Source of the DNA: Cryoendolithus antarcticus
Lineage: Eukaryota > Ascomycota > Dothideomycetes > Cladosporiales > Cladosporiaceae
Direction: 5' to 3'
Assembly: GCA_002077065.1 (NCBI GenBank)
Contig: NAJO01000001.1
Coordinates: 1,426,001-1,490,000 of the forward strand
Length of the DNA: 64,000 nt
Shown piece by piece: positions 11,522 through 22,948 of the stretch; within the stretch, counting starts at the first letter, position 1, and every line of letters begins with the position of its first letter. The position numbers were made by a program, and so were the translations under genes. The notes under the pieces were generated by a model, which worked only from the letters and a program-made list of their open reading frames with translations, searched no databases and was not told the origin of the DNA.

Positions 11522-12921
11522 TTATTGCACGTCCGGTAACCTGACCGCAATATCTCCACTCTGTGTAATGTATCGCACCCATGGCAGTGATTGGTATTGC
11601 AGCTGAAAAGCAATGTTAGTCTCTGAGAGATTAAACCAGGTTTGAGAGGATGGCCTACCTTCGGCTCAATGATCTTCAGATACCTCACTTGTATCCCACT
11701 CGTCGTGAAATACGGGATCTCGAATTTGACCTGTATTGGTCGTTTCGCCTTTGCGTTTCCTCCAGCGCCACCCATACTCCCACCGAACCCGCCCATCATC
11801 CCGCCACCTTTCTCATCATCGCCGCGTACACTGGGCAAGCCCAGCTCAGCTCGCATCAAGAACTCCTTGCTACCGCCAAATTGCTTGATCTTCCAGACGA
11901 TACTCGATGTCTCCGGGGCATAGTGCACTGAGCCGATGTTCGTCCGAAACTTAGGCGTGTCCGCATCCTCAGGCACAGGTATCGTTATCTGCACATTGTT
12001 GGCTGTACTTCGTCGTTTGAACTGTGCCCGCGCCTTGAGCATGTACTCTATCCGGCTGCCTGAATGCGACTCGACTATGCACTCGACCCAGATGAGAGGC
12101 TTGACTTGCGTGTTCAGTCGGTATGACATCAACTCGAATTCACCGTCTGGTGGGATGAAGGATATCGTCCGATCGCTCTCGAATCTGCCTAATCGTACGC
12201 ACTGGTGGAACTTCACGTCCTCCATCTCGATTGCCTTGCCTCTCGTATTCCTCCCTGTGGCCTCGAACATGACTTTGTCGTTCAGTCCTAGCCTCAGCTC
12301 CGGCATGCCAGACAGATAGCACTTCATCTTGATCGCTCCCAGGATCTCGCTCCTCAGCACGTTGCCTGTCGAGCTGACCAGCAGGTTTAAGCTCTCCACA
12401 ACATCCAAGAATACCTCATTTTTCCTGTACCGGATGCCCTCGCTTCTCCATGACACCGCATTCGTGACAGCGATCGGCGGTCGCGCTGGTGCCTGCAGCT
12501 GATGTGACTCCTGCGTAATGTACTCCTGCAATATCTTCGTCTCAGTCGTCTGCGGGTGACCAAAGTCCATCATCTCGTCTAGCAACTCATAGATTACCAC
12601 AAAGTTGTCTCGGATGCTCTCCTCTTCTAGCTCCTTGAAGTACTCTGTGAACACCTCCACAATCTTGTGCAGGAACAGCAGGATCTCTGCGGCATTTGTA
12701 TTCCGTTTCGTCAATGCCAAGAGATATAGGTTGTTGTGTTGGATGTACAGGTAGTTTATGCCCTCGTTGCTGAAGCATGGCGGGACTGAGGAGGACTCGT
12801 CCTCGGCTTCTGAGAGGAGGATGGGGAACTTCTCGACTGCTGACATTGGTATGTCGCCGCGATAATTGCGAGCTAGGAGGGTCTTGCCCTTCAGGTCGAG
12901 GAAGAAGACTGCGGAGGCCAT
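11522..12921 (-). CDS. APM1: AP-1 clathrin adaptor complex mu subunit
   Basis: Model: complement(join(11522..11602,11659..12921)), 447 residues, the normal size for mu-1. The 56-base intron (GTAGGC donor, TTTTCAG acceptor) precedes a short last exon that encodes the conserved mu C terminus (LQYQSLPWVRYIT, then GDIAVRLPDVQ). The N-terminal longin-like part begins ASAVFFLDLKGKTLLARNYRG. The C-terminal mu homology domain starts near residue 160 (AVSWRSEGIRYRKNEVFLDV). This medium chain recognises tyrosine-based sorting signals on cargo at the trans-Golgi and endosomes. A Gly/Met-rich insert (GGGMMGGFGGSMGG) sits near residue 380 in the second half of the domain. The start codon lies 184 bases from the divergent bL27m start, so the two probably share a promoter region. 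Confidence 0.95.
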
Positions 12922-13105
12922 GGTGGGTGGTTGTGTGTGACCCGGGGGTCAAATTCCAAGTTAAAGTGGACAGATATGGGCGGGTTTAATGGGTGATGTT
13001 TGCGCGGGCCATGTTGCCAAGACTTCGTGAGTGAGCTTGAGATGGTCACCCCCGAAGCAGACAAGTCAGACAGAACATCGCACTTAACACCACTACATCG
13101 CCGCA
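12922..13105. promoter_or_regulatory. Shared divergent promoter region of APM1 and bL27m
   Basis: Only 184 bases separate two divergent ATG codons, so promoter elements for both genes must lie here or inside the flanking transcripts. No TATA box is evident. Confidence 0.5.
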
Positions 13106-14008
13106 ATGCTACTGACATCTCGGGGCAGTGTGAGAGCGCCGTCGCTGGCGACGCTGGCGGTACTCGAATCCGTGCTGTCTTCGTTGCGGATAGGAAACGC
13201 CGCACCGGCTATAGACATTGGACGAAGACATGCGTCTCATCAAGCGCAAGGACGAGCCAACAAAGCAAAGCAGGGGCCGGGCAAGCGACTGGGAGCGAAG
13301 AGAACGGGCGGCGAATATGTCGTGCCAGGGAACATCCTATTCAAGCAAAGAGGAACGCATTGGTTTCCTGGAGACAACTGCATGATGGTATGTCGAATGC
13401 TACCTTTGATCGAGATGCATTACTCACACCTATGACAGGGCCGAGACCACACAATACACGCTGCTCAACCAGGCTACGTGCGCTACTACCGCGATCCAGA
13501 TCGTCACCCTAAGCGAAAGTACATCGGCATAGTCTTCGAGAAGGAGCAGCAGTTGCCCGCGCCCATGAACGCTGTCCGAAGGCGAAAGCTGGGCATGCTC
13601 GCGTACCAGATACCTGCTACGTCTGTCGAGGAAGATGTCGTCAACTCCACGACTACATACACACCCAGCAACGCTGAAAAGCGATCGCCTCGATCACCCC
13701 CGAGCACGACTACCGTACGCACGTCGACCAGCGAGCCACGAGGCACAGTAGCCGTACAAGATGCGCTCAGCGGTACGCCAACAGAGCGAAAGGCGACACT
13801 CCGACCCGGCTACCAGTACCGACAAGCCAACTGGGAGATTGGTCGGGCAGCTGAGCGAAGCAAAGCAGCTATGGCAGTACGGACTTTCACCCCTGGTGAT
13901 CGCTTCGCGGCTTGGAGGAAGTCTGCTATGAGGATTGCGAAGAATGCTGAGAGGAGACAGATGGGTAGAGGTGGAAAGAAGGGCGCAAAGGCCAAAGCAA
14001 AGAACTGA
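13106..14008 (+). CDS. MRPL2: Mitochondrial ribosomal protein bL27m
   Basis: Model: join(13106..13387,13439..14008), 283 residues. The 51-base intron has a GTATGT donor and TGACAG acceptor. The N terminus is presequence-like and ends in RRHASHQAQGRANK. The bL27 core follows: GKRLGAKRTGGEYVVPGNIL, FKQRGTHWFPG and then GRDHTIHAAQPGYVRYY. bL27 is a large-subunit protein near the peptidyl transferase centre. A 170-residue extension after the core is rich in Ser/Thr and basic residues and ends in a lysine-rich tail (GRGGKKGAKAKAKN). Long C-terminal extensions are usual for fungal bL27m. Confidence 0.92.
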
Positions 14009-14848
14009 GGTCTGGGACCACACGTTCTCTGATGTGCGACCAGCTTCGGCGCTGCAATGTGGCTACTACCTTCGAGCGAGATCATGTCCCGCCGGCACCT
14101 TCGCTGCACTGTGTATCGCATACTTGTACATGTAGTCTCTATCATACTACAGCTGCTCATTGAGTTCGCCGTTGCACAAAAAACCGGATTCCCGAACACC
14201 CGTTTCCGGTTCGCGTTCGCATGATCTGTCGCACGATGACAGCAACATTCCGCGGCTGCCTGCATGGCCGTTACTAGGCCTTCTATAACATGTATGTAAT
14301 CCTCTTATATTACCATCTCTTCGTTTTCACGGACCTCTCGCCGCGATCATGCCTCGTATCTCCCCCTCACTTGTCGCCGAGCCTCGACAAGAGCATGTGG
14401 CAGACACGCGGCGGTGCTTGGCGTGGAGATGCTCATCTAAAGTTACGCCACGATTCAACAGGTAGGCGATCAATGCTCATTGCTGCTGTGCCGCACCGTC
14501 ACATTCATTTCTGATCTTGTTACCTTCAGTTTCGGTGGCGTGTCCTGTTCATCGCGTTGCTGATTCCATTTAACTTCTTCGTCGACGGTGACTTGTGGAG
14601 GCTTTGTACGAGCATCGCAACTCAATTGCAGCGCCCCTTGGATCCTCCACATGGCAGCCGAACTCTAACCGAAGAGGCACCAGTATTCTGAACTTCATAT
14701 TGGAGCTCTTTTCGCGTGCCATCTGTCGCAGTAATACTGCTGCTGGTGTACCTGGGTCTGGTCGACATTTCTCGCCAAACGTTGCTGAGGTGTTCCTGTT
14801 ACCCACCAGCTTCACACGGACTTTCGAACACCACACGAATGCAGTGAC
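14009..14848. other. Intergenic region before the GT90 gene
   Basis: An 840-base tandem gap with no convincing gene. It could contain an unrecognised upstream exon of the GT90 gene, whose N terminus is short for the family. Confidence 0.4.
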
Positions 14849-16297
14849 ATGCTTGCAAATGCAGGCTCCTGTCTCTCTGGCAAGGGCGGGGGGGTCTTAG
14901 GGCTGATCAGTCTCTGCTTCCCGGCTGCTCTGATCTGGATCTTGTGGTACGCTGTTAACTCGGATCGCGACGATGTCCATCCTATCTTGAACCAGCTCAT
15001 ACCTGCTGGGCACTGCGCCTGCCATGCCGCGACGATCTTCGAGTGCTCGTCATGCTTGGAGCCGGCGCCTGAGTTCGTGGCCAACGCGACGGAAGTCGAG
15101 CCCTGGAAGTACGAGTATGGTCGAGATGATCGCAATGCTGGGCTCCCCGAGCAGCAGTGCTGGACTTCCTTTCCTGGTCTGTTCGAGGACATCTCACGAG
15201 GGGCGCGGTACTGGAGAGAGAATGGTGGGATCTCGAGGCAAGCCTTGGACTCCGTCAAGCTGGTCGCCGGCATGACTCGGGCGATGATCTTCGATGGTGA
15301 CCTGTACGTGGTGTCTACGAAGTCTAAGGGCGAGGATCACCGGCGAAAGATCCTCGCGACTTTAAGTGCCATGCATCGCGCACTTGCGGCAGCGCCAGAC
15401 CGTCGTTCCATGCCTAACGTCGAGTTCATATATTCAGTCGAAGACAAAGCCTCAGACGTTACTGGCATCGGTGACCCGATGTGGGTCTTCGCACGCCGCG
15501 CAAGCGAAGCGTCACTCTTCCTCATGCCTGACTTTGGCTACTGGGCGTGGCACAACGTCATCGACGGCAAGAACAACGAGATCGGTGCCTACGAGGACGT
15601 TGTGGAGAAGGTCAGGGATCTGGAATCCGAGCTCGACTTCTCTCAGAAGGAAGACAAGCTCGTTTGGCGTGGCAAACTCAGCTTTGCTCCGAAGTTGCGA
15701 AGAGCGTTGCTTAACGTTGCAAGAGCACACGACTGGAGCGCTGTGAAAGAGCTCAACTGGCGCGTGAAGCGCAACTTCCTGACTCTCGAAGACCACTGCA
15801 GATTCCGATACATCGCTCATGTCGAAGGTATGATATCCCATCTCTGCATGAGTTATATCGAAATACTAACAATCGCAGGTCGCTCCTACTCCGCCTCGCT
15901 AAAGTATCGCCAAGCCTGTCGCTCTGTTATCATAGCTCATAAGCTCCAATACATCCAACACCACCACTACTTACTTTCCTCCCACGGCTCGACTCAGAAC
16001 TACGTCGAAGTCGAGCGCGACTTCGAAGACTTGCCAGCGAAGATGGAGCACCTCCTCGCCAACCCCGCCGAAGCAGAACGCATCGCCGATAATTCCGTCA
16101 AGACGTTTAGGGAGCGTTACTTGACACTCGCAGCAGAGGCTTGCTACTGGCGAAACCTTTGGGGTGGCTACGCTAGTATTGCCGAGAAGCCGGAGTTGTG
16201 GACGGAGGCTGAAGGGAAGAGGGTAAAGAGGGGACTGAGGTATGAGACGTTTTTGTTGCTAAGTAGCAAGGAGATGTTGGAATTTGGGTATAGCTAA
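14849..16297 (+). CDS. GT90 (CAP10-like) glycosyltransferase
   Basis: Model: join(14849..15827,15879..16297), 465 residues. A membrane anchor (about residues 16-37, VLGLISLCFPAALIWILWYAV) is followed by a short stem and an HPI motif. The GT90 core shows WVFARRASEASLFLMPDFGYWAW, KLVWRGKL, LEDHCRFRYIAHVEG, SYSASLKYRQACRSV and QNYVEVERDFEDL, the pattern of Golgi type II transferases related to Cryptococcus Cap10 (xylosyltransferase-like). Its sugar and acceptor are unknown. The 51-base intron at 15828-15878 (GTATGA, ACTAAC branch, CGCAG) has no in-frame stop and a length divisible by three, so retention would insert 17 residues. The N terminus upstream of 14849 is not certain. Confidence 0.8.
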   Translation: MLANAGSCLSGKGGGVLGLISLCFPAALIWILWYAVNSDRDDVHPILNQLIPAGHCACHAATIFECSSCLEPAPEFVANATEVEPWKYEYGRDDRNAGLPEQQCWTSFPGLFEDISRGARYWRENGGISRQALDSVKLVAGMTRAMIFDGDLYVVSTKSKGEDHRRKILATLSAMHRALAAAPDRRSMPNVEFIYSVEDKASDVTGIGDPMWVFARRASEASLFLMPDFGYWAWHNVIDGKNNEIGAYEDVVEKVRDLESELDFSQKEDKLVWRGKLSFAPKLRRALLNVARAHDWSAVKELNWRVKRNFLTLEDHCRFRYIAHVEGMISHLCMSYIEILTIAGRSYSASLKYRQACRSVIIAHKLQYIQHHHYLLSSHGSTQNYVEVERDFEDLPAKMEHLLANPAEAERIADNSVKTFRERYLTLAAEACYWRNLWGGYASIAEKPELWTEAEGKRVKRGLRYETFLLLSSKEMLEFGYS

Positions 16298-16675
16298 GGA
16301 ACTGCAGGGACCTGAAAACAAATCGAGCAGCACCTCTCATACAGTGCACAACATCTCATGCTTGCTAGATCCTGACTCACTGAGTTGCGCGGAACGCCAA
16401 CAGAATGCTTAGAGGTCCTTGGTCAAGGCAATACGTGATCCCGCAGAGGAAGTCCTCAATCACCCCCTTTTCTTCACTTTCTTCACTGCTCTGCTCCGCC
16501 ATTTCTTTGCGAGGAGCTTTCTTTCACTGCTGGTCTCTCTCGACTATCTCAAACCCTCGACTCAAGATTCCTGACCTTTCACGACGATCTCTGCTTCTCC
16601 ATCAATACTACTTCAATTTTCTCCAGACGCTCGCTCAGCCTACCAGAGCACAAGCATTCTTCCTAACCCACCGAG
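16298..16675. other. Promoter region of secreted protein A
   Basis: This 378-base tandem gap is pyrimidine-rich towards the downstream ATG, as in many fungal leaders. No gene is seen. Confidence 0.4.
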
Positions 16676-17428
16676 ATGCCACGCCTTCCCAGCTTAACAC
16701 TTACAGTAATCGCCTTCCTCCTGATATTCACCACCTCAGCCAAGGGGTGCAACTACCCACACGCAAGCAGTACGAACGTAGTAACCGTACGTAACCCTCT
16801 GAAATCCAACACATCCTCATACCCTCATGTTCTGCTCCGCGCTAACTCCTTCCTTCAAGATGCCCCGCCAGTGCGTATACTACAACAAATACTACGGCGT
16901 CGACCGCAAATATCTCATGGACGCTATCGCCGGCGCCTGCGCCTTCTTCTCGACTCTCACTTTTGGTCCCGCAGAGAGTAAATATACGCACTTCGCCCAG
17001 TATCCGCATACGTACGCCACGGGTATCTTCGTCGTGATGAAACCTCAGGGCGAAGAGGGTAAGGTCTCCGTGCAGCTGGAGTGGATGGGTGGCAAGGACG
17101 GGAATCCGAATACTTGCGTGCCAGGGATGATCATTCCTGAGGAGTTCCGTGCCTTGAATTCTCGATGGCCGTTTGATCTCTGGTACGTATTGCGCCAGGC
17201 TTGGAGCTGTCTGTGTTTTGTCTACTTGTATGCTGACTCGGACTGTCGTAGCAACACGGGCGGAGAGAACGGAAGGCAGGGCGGCTATGGTAATGACTTT
17301 TGTCTCCGGTGGACTGTGGATCCTAATCCCGCAGTAAGTATCGAATTGGAATACAATACAATTCAAACTGACACTATTGATAGCACAACGAGCCGGACCT
17401 GGTACTGCTGCCGCAACATGCCGAGTGA
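16676..17428 (+). CDS. Secreted cysteine-containing protein A (orphan family)
   Basis: Model: join(16676..16786,16860..17182,17252..17333,17384..17428), 186 residues. A clear signal peptide (LTLTVIAFLLIFTTSAKG) is followed by a mature chain of about 160 residues with six cysteines, probably three disulfides. Motifs include ACAFFSTLTFGP, VSVQLEWMGG, NTCVPGMIIP and GNDFCLRWTVDPNP. Introns are 73, 69 and 50 bases (GTACGT, GTACGT and GTAAGT donors). I do not recognise a known domain. The minus-strand gene at 18085-18989 is a paralogue: its last introns sit at the same positions and in the same phases, the penultimate exon is also 82 bases, and GND(F/T)C(L/V)(R/E)WTVD is shared. A secreted effector or cell-surface role is possible but unproven. 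Confidence 0.75.
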
Positions 17429-18084
17429 GCGGGCTTTGCCGGGAATGGAGATGGCCACGGACAGCCTTTCACTCAGGGCTGACTTGGCGAAGTCATTTGT
17501 AGATATCTCCTACCAGCTCTGGGTACGAGCTCTGGGTAGGAGATGGTGGCATCGGAGCAGTATAGCTTCCCGTAGATCTTGCAAAAGTATGTCGAGGACT
17601 TGGGGTGGTACGCGAGTATCAAAGCATTCAGCTCATTTATTTTGTCATGGAACTACTGAATGTTAGCGCCTGCGGGTTCACAGACCACGCTTGTACAGCA
17701 TGCATTAGTCTGTTCATGTCTATCAATGAGGGAATACTCCACGAACTGTCGAAGGCGGACGTGCATGACTGGATACGACCGTTCTAGTCCCATCGAGTCG
17801 CTCTGTGAGTCAACGCGGAGCCAGCCTAAACTGCAGCTGTCATGGTCTCTGGGTATTTGAGGAACAGCAATGTCTTGGGTCATTATTCTAGCCAATGCCT
17901 CCGTCACGGAGGGAGTTTTATTTCTCGGTCTTTGCAAGTTCGCAGACACGCACAAGTCCGCGAGTGAGAAACCTGAACAGAGGCCTTGAGAACCATAGTC
18001 TGCACCCTGTGCAGGACCGCTAAGAGATCGAATGAAATACCGTTCATAGACCCCTACGTATCTGCTGCCTCAAGTTCACATTGA
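17429..18084. other. Spacer between convergent paralogues
   Basis: A 656-base gap between two convergent secreted-protein genes. A local duplication around CAGCTCTGGGTACGAGCTCTGG near 17515-17545 is visible. No gene is supported. Confidence 0.4.
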
Positions 18085-18989
18085 CTACAACGGGGACCAG
18101 ATCTTGTCCCACCTAACCCTCCGACTCGTCAGATCCCATTCAGGGTAATGATACTGTTCGTGCGTCAGCACAGCCGCGCAATCGCAGAAACGAAGCAGCC
18201 TGTCCTGGCCGACTTACGATCGGACCTAAATCGACGGTCCACTCAACACAAGTGTCATTACCTTTGTCTCCCCACTTGTGGTTAGCAGTCTCTGTAGCGC
18301 TAGGATAGGTTAGAGGACCGCCCAATAAAGTTTAATTCGAACTTCAGGCGTCCAGGGACTCACCAGCCATCGATGAGCATGTGCATGCCGATCATACAAA
18401 CATCATATGGTATGTATACACTCCCCAGACAATTCGGTGCCCCGCCGCCAGCTCCATCATTCCACCAGAGTTGTACAGCGATAAGACTCTCTTCTTTCTC
18501 GCCATGATAATTGGCGGTAGAAACATAATGCCAGGTGTTCAGAGCGTATTGATAGTTGCCGGTGCCATTGGGGCCAAAGACGACGTAAGCCATGCTTTTG
18601 CAACCGGCGCCGATGGCATTGATCATGGGCTTGCGCTCGATGCCGAGGCCATCGCCGTCTTGGTAGCAGTGGCAGATCTGTTTTACAGTTAGTCAGGTGG
18701 TGTGTGAGAGAGACTAGATAGGTTTGTGTCTGCCGTAGGATGGCCGACTCCGGCCGCGATGTCAATATTACAGTCCGCGTGGGCTTGAACAGTGGAGGAG
18801 GCCATGAGAAGCGCTGCCAGCAACACGATCAAGCGCAAGTTCGTCAGCACGATGAACCTTGGCGAACTGGGAGGTTCGATATGGTCTTCTTATCTCTGCT
18901 GTCTAATTTAGTGATTGATAGTGTGTTGGGTGGAAGTGAGGTGGAGAGTAATGAATGATTCCGAGTATGCAGATGTCTTACGGATCCAT
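18085..18989 (-). CDS. Secreted cysteine-containing protein B, paralogue of protein A
   Basis: Proposed model: complement(join(18085..18153,18218..18299,18364..18677,18749..18866,18982..18989)), 196 residues. It has a hydrophobic signal core (LRLIVLLAALLMASSTVQA) and CHCYQDGDG, YVVFGPNG, LIAVQLWWNDG, NCLGSVYIP and GNDTCVEWTVD. The exon 2-3 and 3-4 junctions match protein A in position and phase. Two points are uncertain. The signal core lies upstream of the first in-frame ATG in its own exon (18805), so a start needs an 8-base first exon at 18982-18989 (ATGGATCC, GTAAGA donor, 115-base intron), or the start is lost. The donor at 18748 is GTCGGC, which is weak. The gene may be functional or decaying. 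Confidence 0.6.
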
Positions 18990-18997
18990 GATCGTAC

Positions 18998-19003
18998 TTT
19001 ATA
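18998..19003 (-). promoter_or_regulatory. TATA-like element upstream of secreted protein B
   Basis: Read on the minus strand this is TATAAA within CGAGTATAAAGTACG, about 145 bases before the signal-peptide region. If it is a true TATA box, the transcript would start after the proposed first ATG at 18989, which argues against that start. Confidence 0.25.
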
Positions 19004-19009
19004 CTCGCA

Positions 19010-19441
19010 CGTGCGCCGTATCTGCCGTGGCTAAGGCGGTAGTCTTTGAGGGATCATGGCTGAGGTGCCTGGTGTGATGAGGTAGTACGGAGAGACAGGG
19101 TACGGTGGCCCATACTATTGACGCAGCAGATCGATATGGATCCAATTGAGAGGCATTGCCTGAAGCTTGCCAGTGACAGTGAACTTGAGTGGAGGCTCGG
19201 GCGAACGCTGCAAAGGCCGTGACATTACCGATTTGTCCAAGACGGCGCCGCTCAAGGTATCCAGAACTACCAGTACGTCTTCCATCTCGTACTCTACCGC
19301 TTCATCTCTTTTCACCGGTCAGCATACAGGGCGCACGCACTTACTTTGGTCAATCACAGCTTGCAGTAGCATCAGTCGCAGGTAAAAGCGCTGAGTGGCA
19401 TACCTACATCCTACCCAAACGGGACCGCCCCATTGCCAATA
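19010..19441. other. Spacer between secreted protein B and GID7
   Basis: Only short overlapping open frames are present. No gene or RNA is supported. Confidence 0.35.
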
Positions 19442-21940
19442 CTACCTAGCATAAGGATATCCCTCTGCCTGCCCCATGCCCACATTCCCCTCAGCAGCAG
19501 CCTGCTGCTGGCGGAAGTAATTCGCCGAACACCATCTGTGCGACATCAGCTCGTACTCCCCATCTGGTCTTGAGTGTAAGGAAAGGTAAAGGGGGACTCA
19601 CATATGCACCCTCCGATCATCCCCAGCACTAGCAAGGATCCCCGGATTCGTCGGATGCCACACCACAGCATTGACTGTGCCCTTGCCGTGTCCTTCGAGA
19701 GCGGCGACTTGCATGCCGGTTTGGCGTCGCCAGATGTAGACGCGTGAATCTAATCATCAATCAGTACCACGCTATCCCCAAGTCAGAGTGTAAATCTTCG
19801 AGACGACATACCTTCACTCCCACTCGCCACGAAATTCTCCCCGGCCCCCCCAAAGCAACTTCTTATGACAAACTCCCGTTGCCCAGCGCCTTCATACCGC
19901 ATAACCTCCTCTCCAGTCACGGAGTCCAGCGCCCAGACTCGACCTTCATTCATGTTGACCAGGAGTAGATCGCCTTCAGCCGAGAAATTGATGCTGGTGA
20001 GCTTCTCCTCCATCACCCACTCGCTGAGCCGTTGCTTCGACAGCAGATCGTACACGAGGACGCGTTTATCGAGTGTCGTTGCAGCCATGCGCGTGCCATC
20101 TTTGGAGACGGCGACGTCGGTGATGCGGAAGGAGTTGTTGCTGCTATTCGCCCTTGCGCTGCGGTCCCAAGGCGGGTCTCGGAAGGAGTGGATCTCGTTG
20201 TTCAATAGCACCGGCATAACGCCACTCGTCGTACTGAACTGACTTGAGCGCATGCTGTACAGTCCCAACGGCCGCTCCGAGCTCTGTGTCCCGACGACGA
20301 AGGTCAGCGAGTCTGGCAGCCAAGCAGCAGCGGTAACGCAGTAATCGAAATGGTCTGCTCTCGCTGCCATGCGACCGGTCCGGAGGTCGAATACAGTGAG
20401 CTCGTTGTTCTGGCTGCAGGTCACGAGGTATCTGTCATCTGGGCTGAAAGCTAGGTAGCAGACTCCTCGTGCATCAGGTCCAGCCTCATTCCGCTCGTGC
20501 TCACGGAACTCGTGCACGAGCTTCCAACGCGTTGTGTCGTAGACCATCACCACGCCGTCTTTGCCTGCTGACGCTAGCAAGCTACCCGAGGAGTTGAAGT
20601 CTAACGTCCAGACTTCATCGCTGTGGGTCCGCAGCTCGGTAAGAGTTTGCAGGGGAAAGTCGTCAGGACTGCACTCGTGGTCTGTGTACAAACTTGGAGG
20701 CGTGATGGTGTTGTGATAGAGGCAATCGTGTTCCCTTTGCGTCTGAACCGAGGTGAAGAGTTCGGCGAGGCGATGCTCGGGGATCATGACCGACGGAGAG
20801 ATGGATCTCGAGATCGTCGAGAGCAGGTCACTGCGGGATGAGCCTTGGGCACCGTCCCAGGAGGCGAGGGCGCGGAGTTCAGCGGGGGAGGAGCACATCA
20901 TTAGACTGTGAGATGTTAGCACGTTACTGTCGTCAAAACATGGCCTAAACTCACGCAGATATGGTGTGTATCCGCCCAATGTCCCTCTTCAGTGGCGTGA
21001 GCTCATTTCGCAGCACACCCAACGCAGCCTCTACGTCTCGCCGCTCCAACAGCTCCAGATACTTCTGCTGTCGTAGTAAAAACTTCAGCATCACCACGTC
21101 CGCTCCTTCGGCTAAAGGCAATCCACCGTGTATTCGCCCATTTGCGTGTCCGTTCTTACTTCTCCGCCACAGTGGTGTCCCGGTATGCCCGTTGCCTAAT
21201 GACACTCCTCCATCGCCATCCTCAGCCACATCCGACTCAGCTCCCAGCAATATCAGCTCTGCCTCACTCCAATCCCCATCCTGCACCGCACTCCTGAAAG
21301 CCGCTACACTTGGGATCTCCAACTGATACCCACTTTCCCTTGACAGCTGATCCGCCGCTCCTTTGTATCCCAGATCCGACAATGACTGCAGCAAAATCCT
21401 CGTCACCTCTTCTCTGTCATGGCCATAGAAGGGTGTTGTATCAGGCACCACCGCTGCATCTCCATGAAAGCCATTCGTGCCTGTGCTAGCTGTCGAGCCG
21501 TTGGTGTGAGGCGACGATCCATTCTGTGAAGAGCCATTCGTGGATCGTCGGCCGTTGGATTCGAGAGAGCGTTGGTCCAGCCTCATCTCTTGACCTATGG
21601 TGGGATTGGTTGGTCCGGAAGCGCCAACCCGCTTCCGGCGTTGCTTTGAAGTGTTGTTGGCCTCTGGGCTCGACTTCTCGATATCGTACACTGGTGTCAA
21701 CGAACGGCGTCGCTTTCGCGGCCGAGTGGGAGGGTCGATAGCGTCAATCTCGTAATATGGAGGTGGATGGGGTTGATCGAGATCGGGTTGTTCGGGTGCT
21801 GTAGGGTCTGATGCCGGAAGAGTGTTGGGACTGGAGAGGGCGTATGGATGGTCGGTGGTGGATGGGGAAGTGGTGTCGGGGTTGCCCGTGGTCTCCAGGG
21901 CGGAGACGAGGGGGAGGTGTACTCTCGGCGGACTTGGCAC
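19442..21940 (-). CDS. GID7: GID/CTLH E3 ligase subunit GID7 (WDR26 homologue)
   Basis: Model: complement(join(19442..19535,19602..19749,19812..20905,20955..21940)), up to 773 residues. A disordered N terminus with KRRR and RRKR basic clusters precedes a LisH/CTLH region (EVTRILLQSLSDLGYKGAAD, ESGYQLEIPSVAAFRSAV), then a WD40 propeller (SDEVWTLDFNSSGSLLASAG, GVCYLAFSPDDRYLVTCSQN, TVNAVVWHPTNPGILASAG). It ends AEGYPYAR. LisH-CTLH-WD40 order is that of GID7/WDR26, a scaffold that assembles higher-order GID ubiquitin ligases. The three introns are 62, 66 and 49 bases. The 5' end is uncertain: codon 21940 is GTG and the first in-frame ATG is at 21586 (655-residue product). A small upstream exon is possible. 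Confidence 0.88.
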
Positions 21941-22948
21941 TAGTCTGGAGGCATCTGCTTCGCCTTGGCCGGGATAGTTGGATTATGAGTACACAAACTG
22001 CCTAATCGAAGGTCGTCGCTGCCCTTATTAGATCCAGCAGACTGATTGGTCCAAGATCGGGTTGAGATGTTGGGCTACTTGGCCGAGGGAGGGCGGTGGC
22101 TTAGGCGGCTAAGTTGATCGATGTGAGTGGTGTGAGCATTGGACGTGGACGATAGCAGTTGGGGGGAATCACAGGTAGATATGACTGCACTGGGCTGCAC
22201 GCTGGCAAACACTCCTGTGGGCACAAGCAAGAACGAGCGTGTACGAAGGGTAGGTAGCTGCTTGCTGATCACACCAAGGTACGAGGTCCGTGGCCCAGGA
22301 TGACGTGAAACACCTCCGCATAACGCGCCGTGACCGAGAGCTCCAACTTCCTGCTTATCACAACCATTCGCATGTCAAACAAGAAGCCTACATAGATCGT
22401 AACGTGAGTCGATCGCTAGCCAGGTTGATTTCTGTGACTGCTCAAGCATACAGCTCCTGCGTCTCTTCTGCCCGACTGCTGACCTTGATGGCGAACCGTC
22501 GGTATCGGGGCAATGCGACCTGGTGGGGTTGAGCGCGATAAGGACGCCCGCATGACTTCCACGACGACCATGTCGGGTGATCAAGGAGCAATGTAGATAG
22601 CCGAAGCTAGAGTTGCGAATCTATGTGGCTTTGACTCAGCACCCTCACAGCAATCAAGTCTTACCCGTCCATGTCATCAAATGCCTCTTGAGTCTCGAGC
22701 GACCCATGTGACAGATGCAGGCAGACGAGTGCTCCTGCCGCAGCACCTGTCAGCTTTCATATGGAGATGCGAGGATCGGAGTATCAAGGTACGTTCGAAA
22801 TTGATTGATTATGCTACCTAGCTCCATCAATTTACAGCTCATGTCCATCAATTCCATTACCGTCATCGACTCCGCGCTAGTCTATCAAGGTGCCCATGCT
22901 ATTGTTTGATGGCAGCTTGCAAACACCTTACTTCACATCACACCTCCT
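21941..22948. other. Divergent intergenic region, GID7 to M16 protease
   Basis: About 1 kb between divergent genes. It may hold an unrecognised first exon of GID7 on the minus strand. A tiny ATG frame of four codons (near 21951) precedes the GID7 frame. No other gene is supported. Confidence 0.4.
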
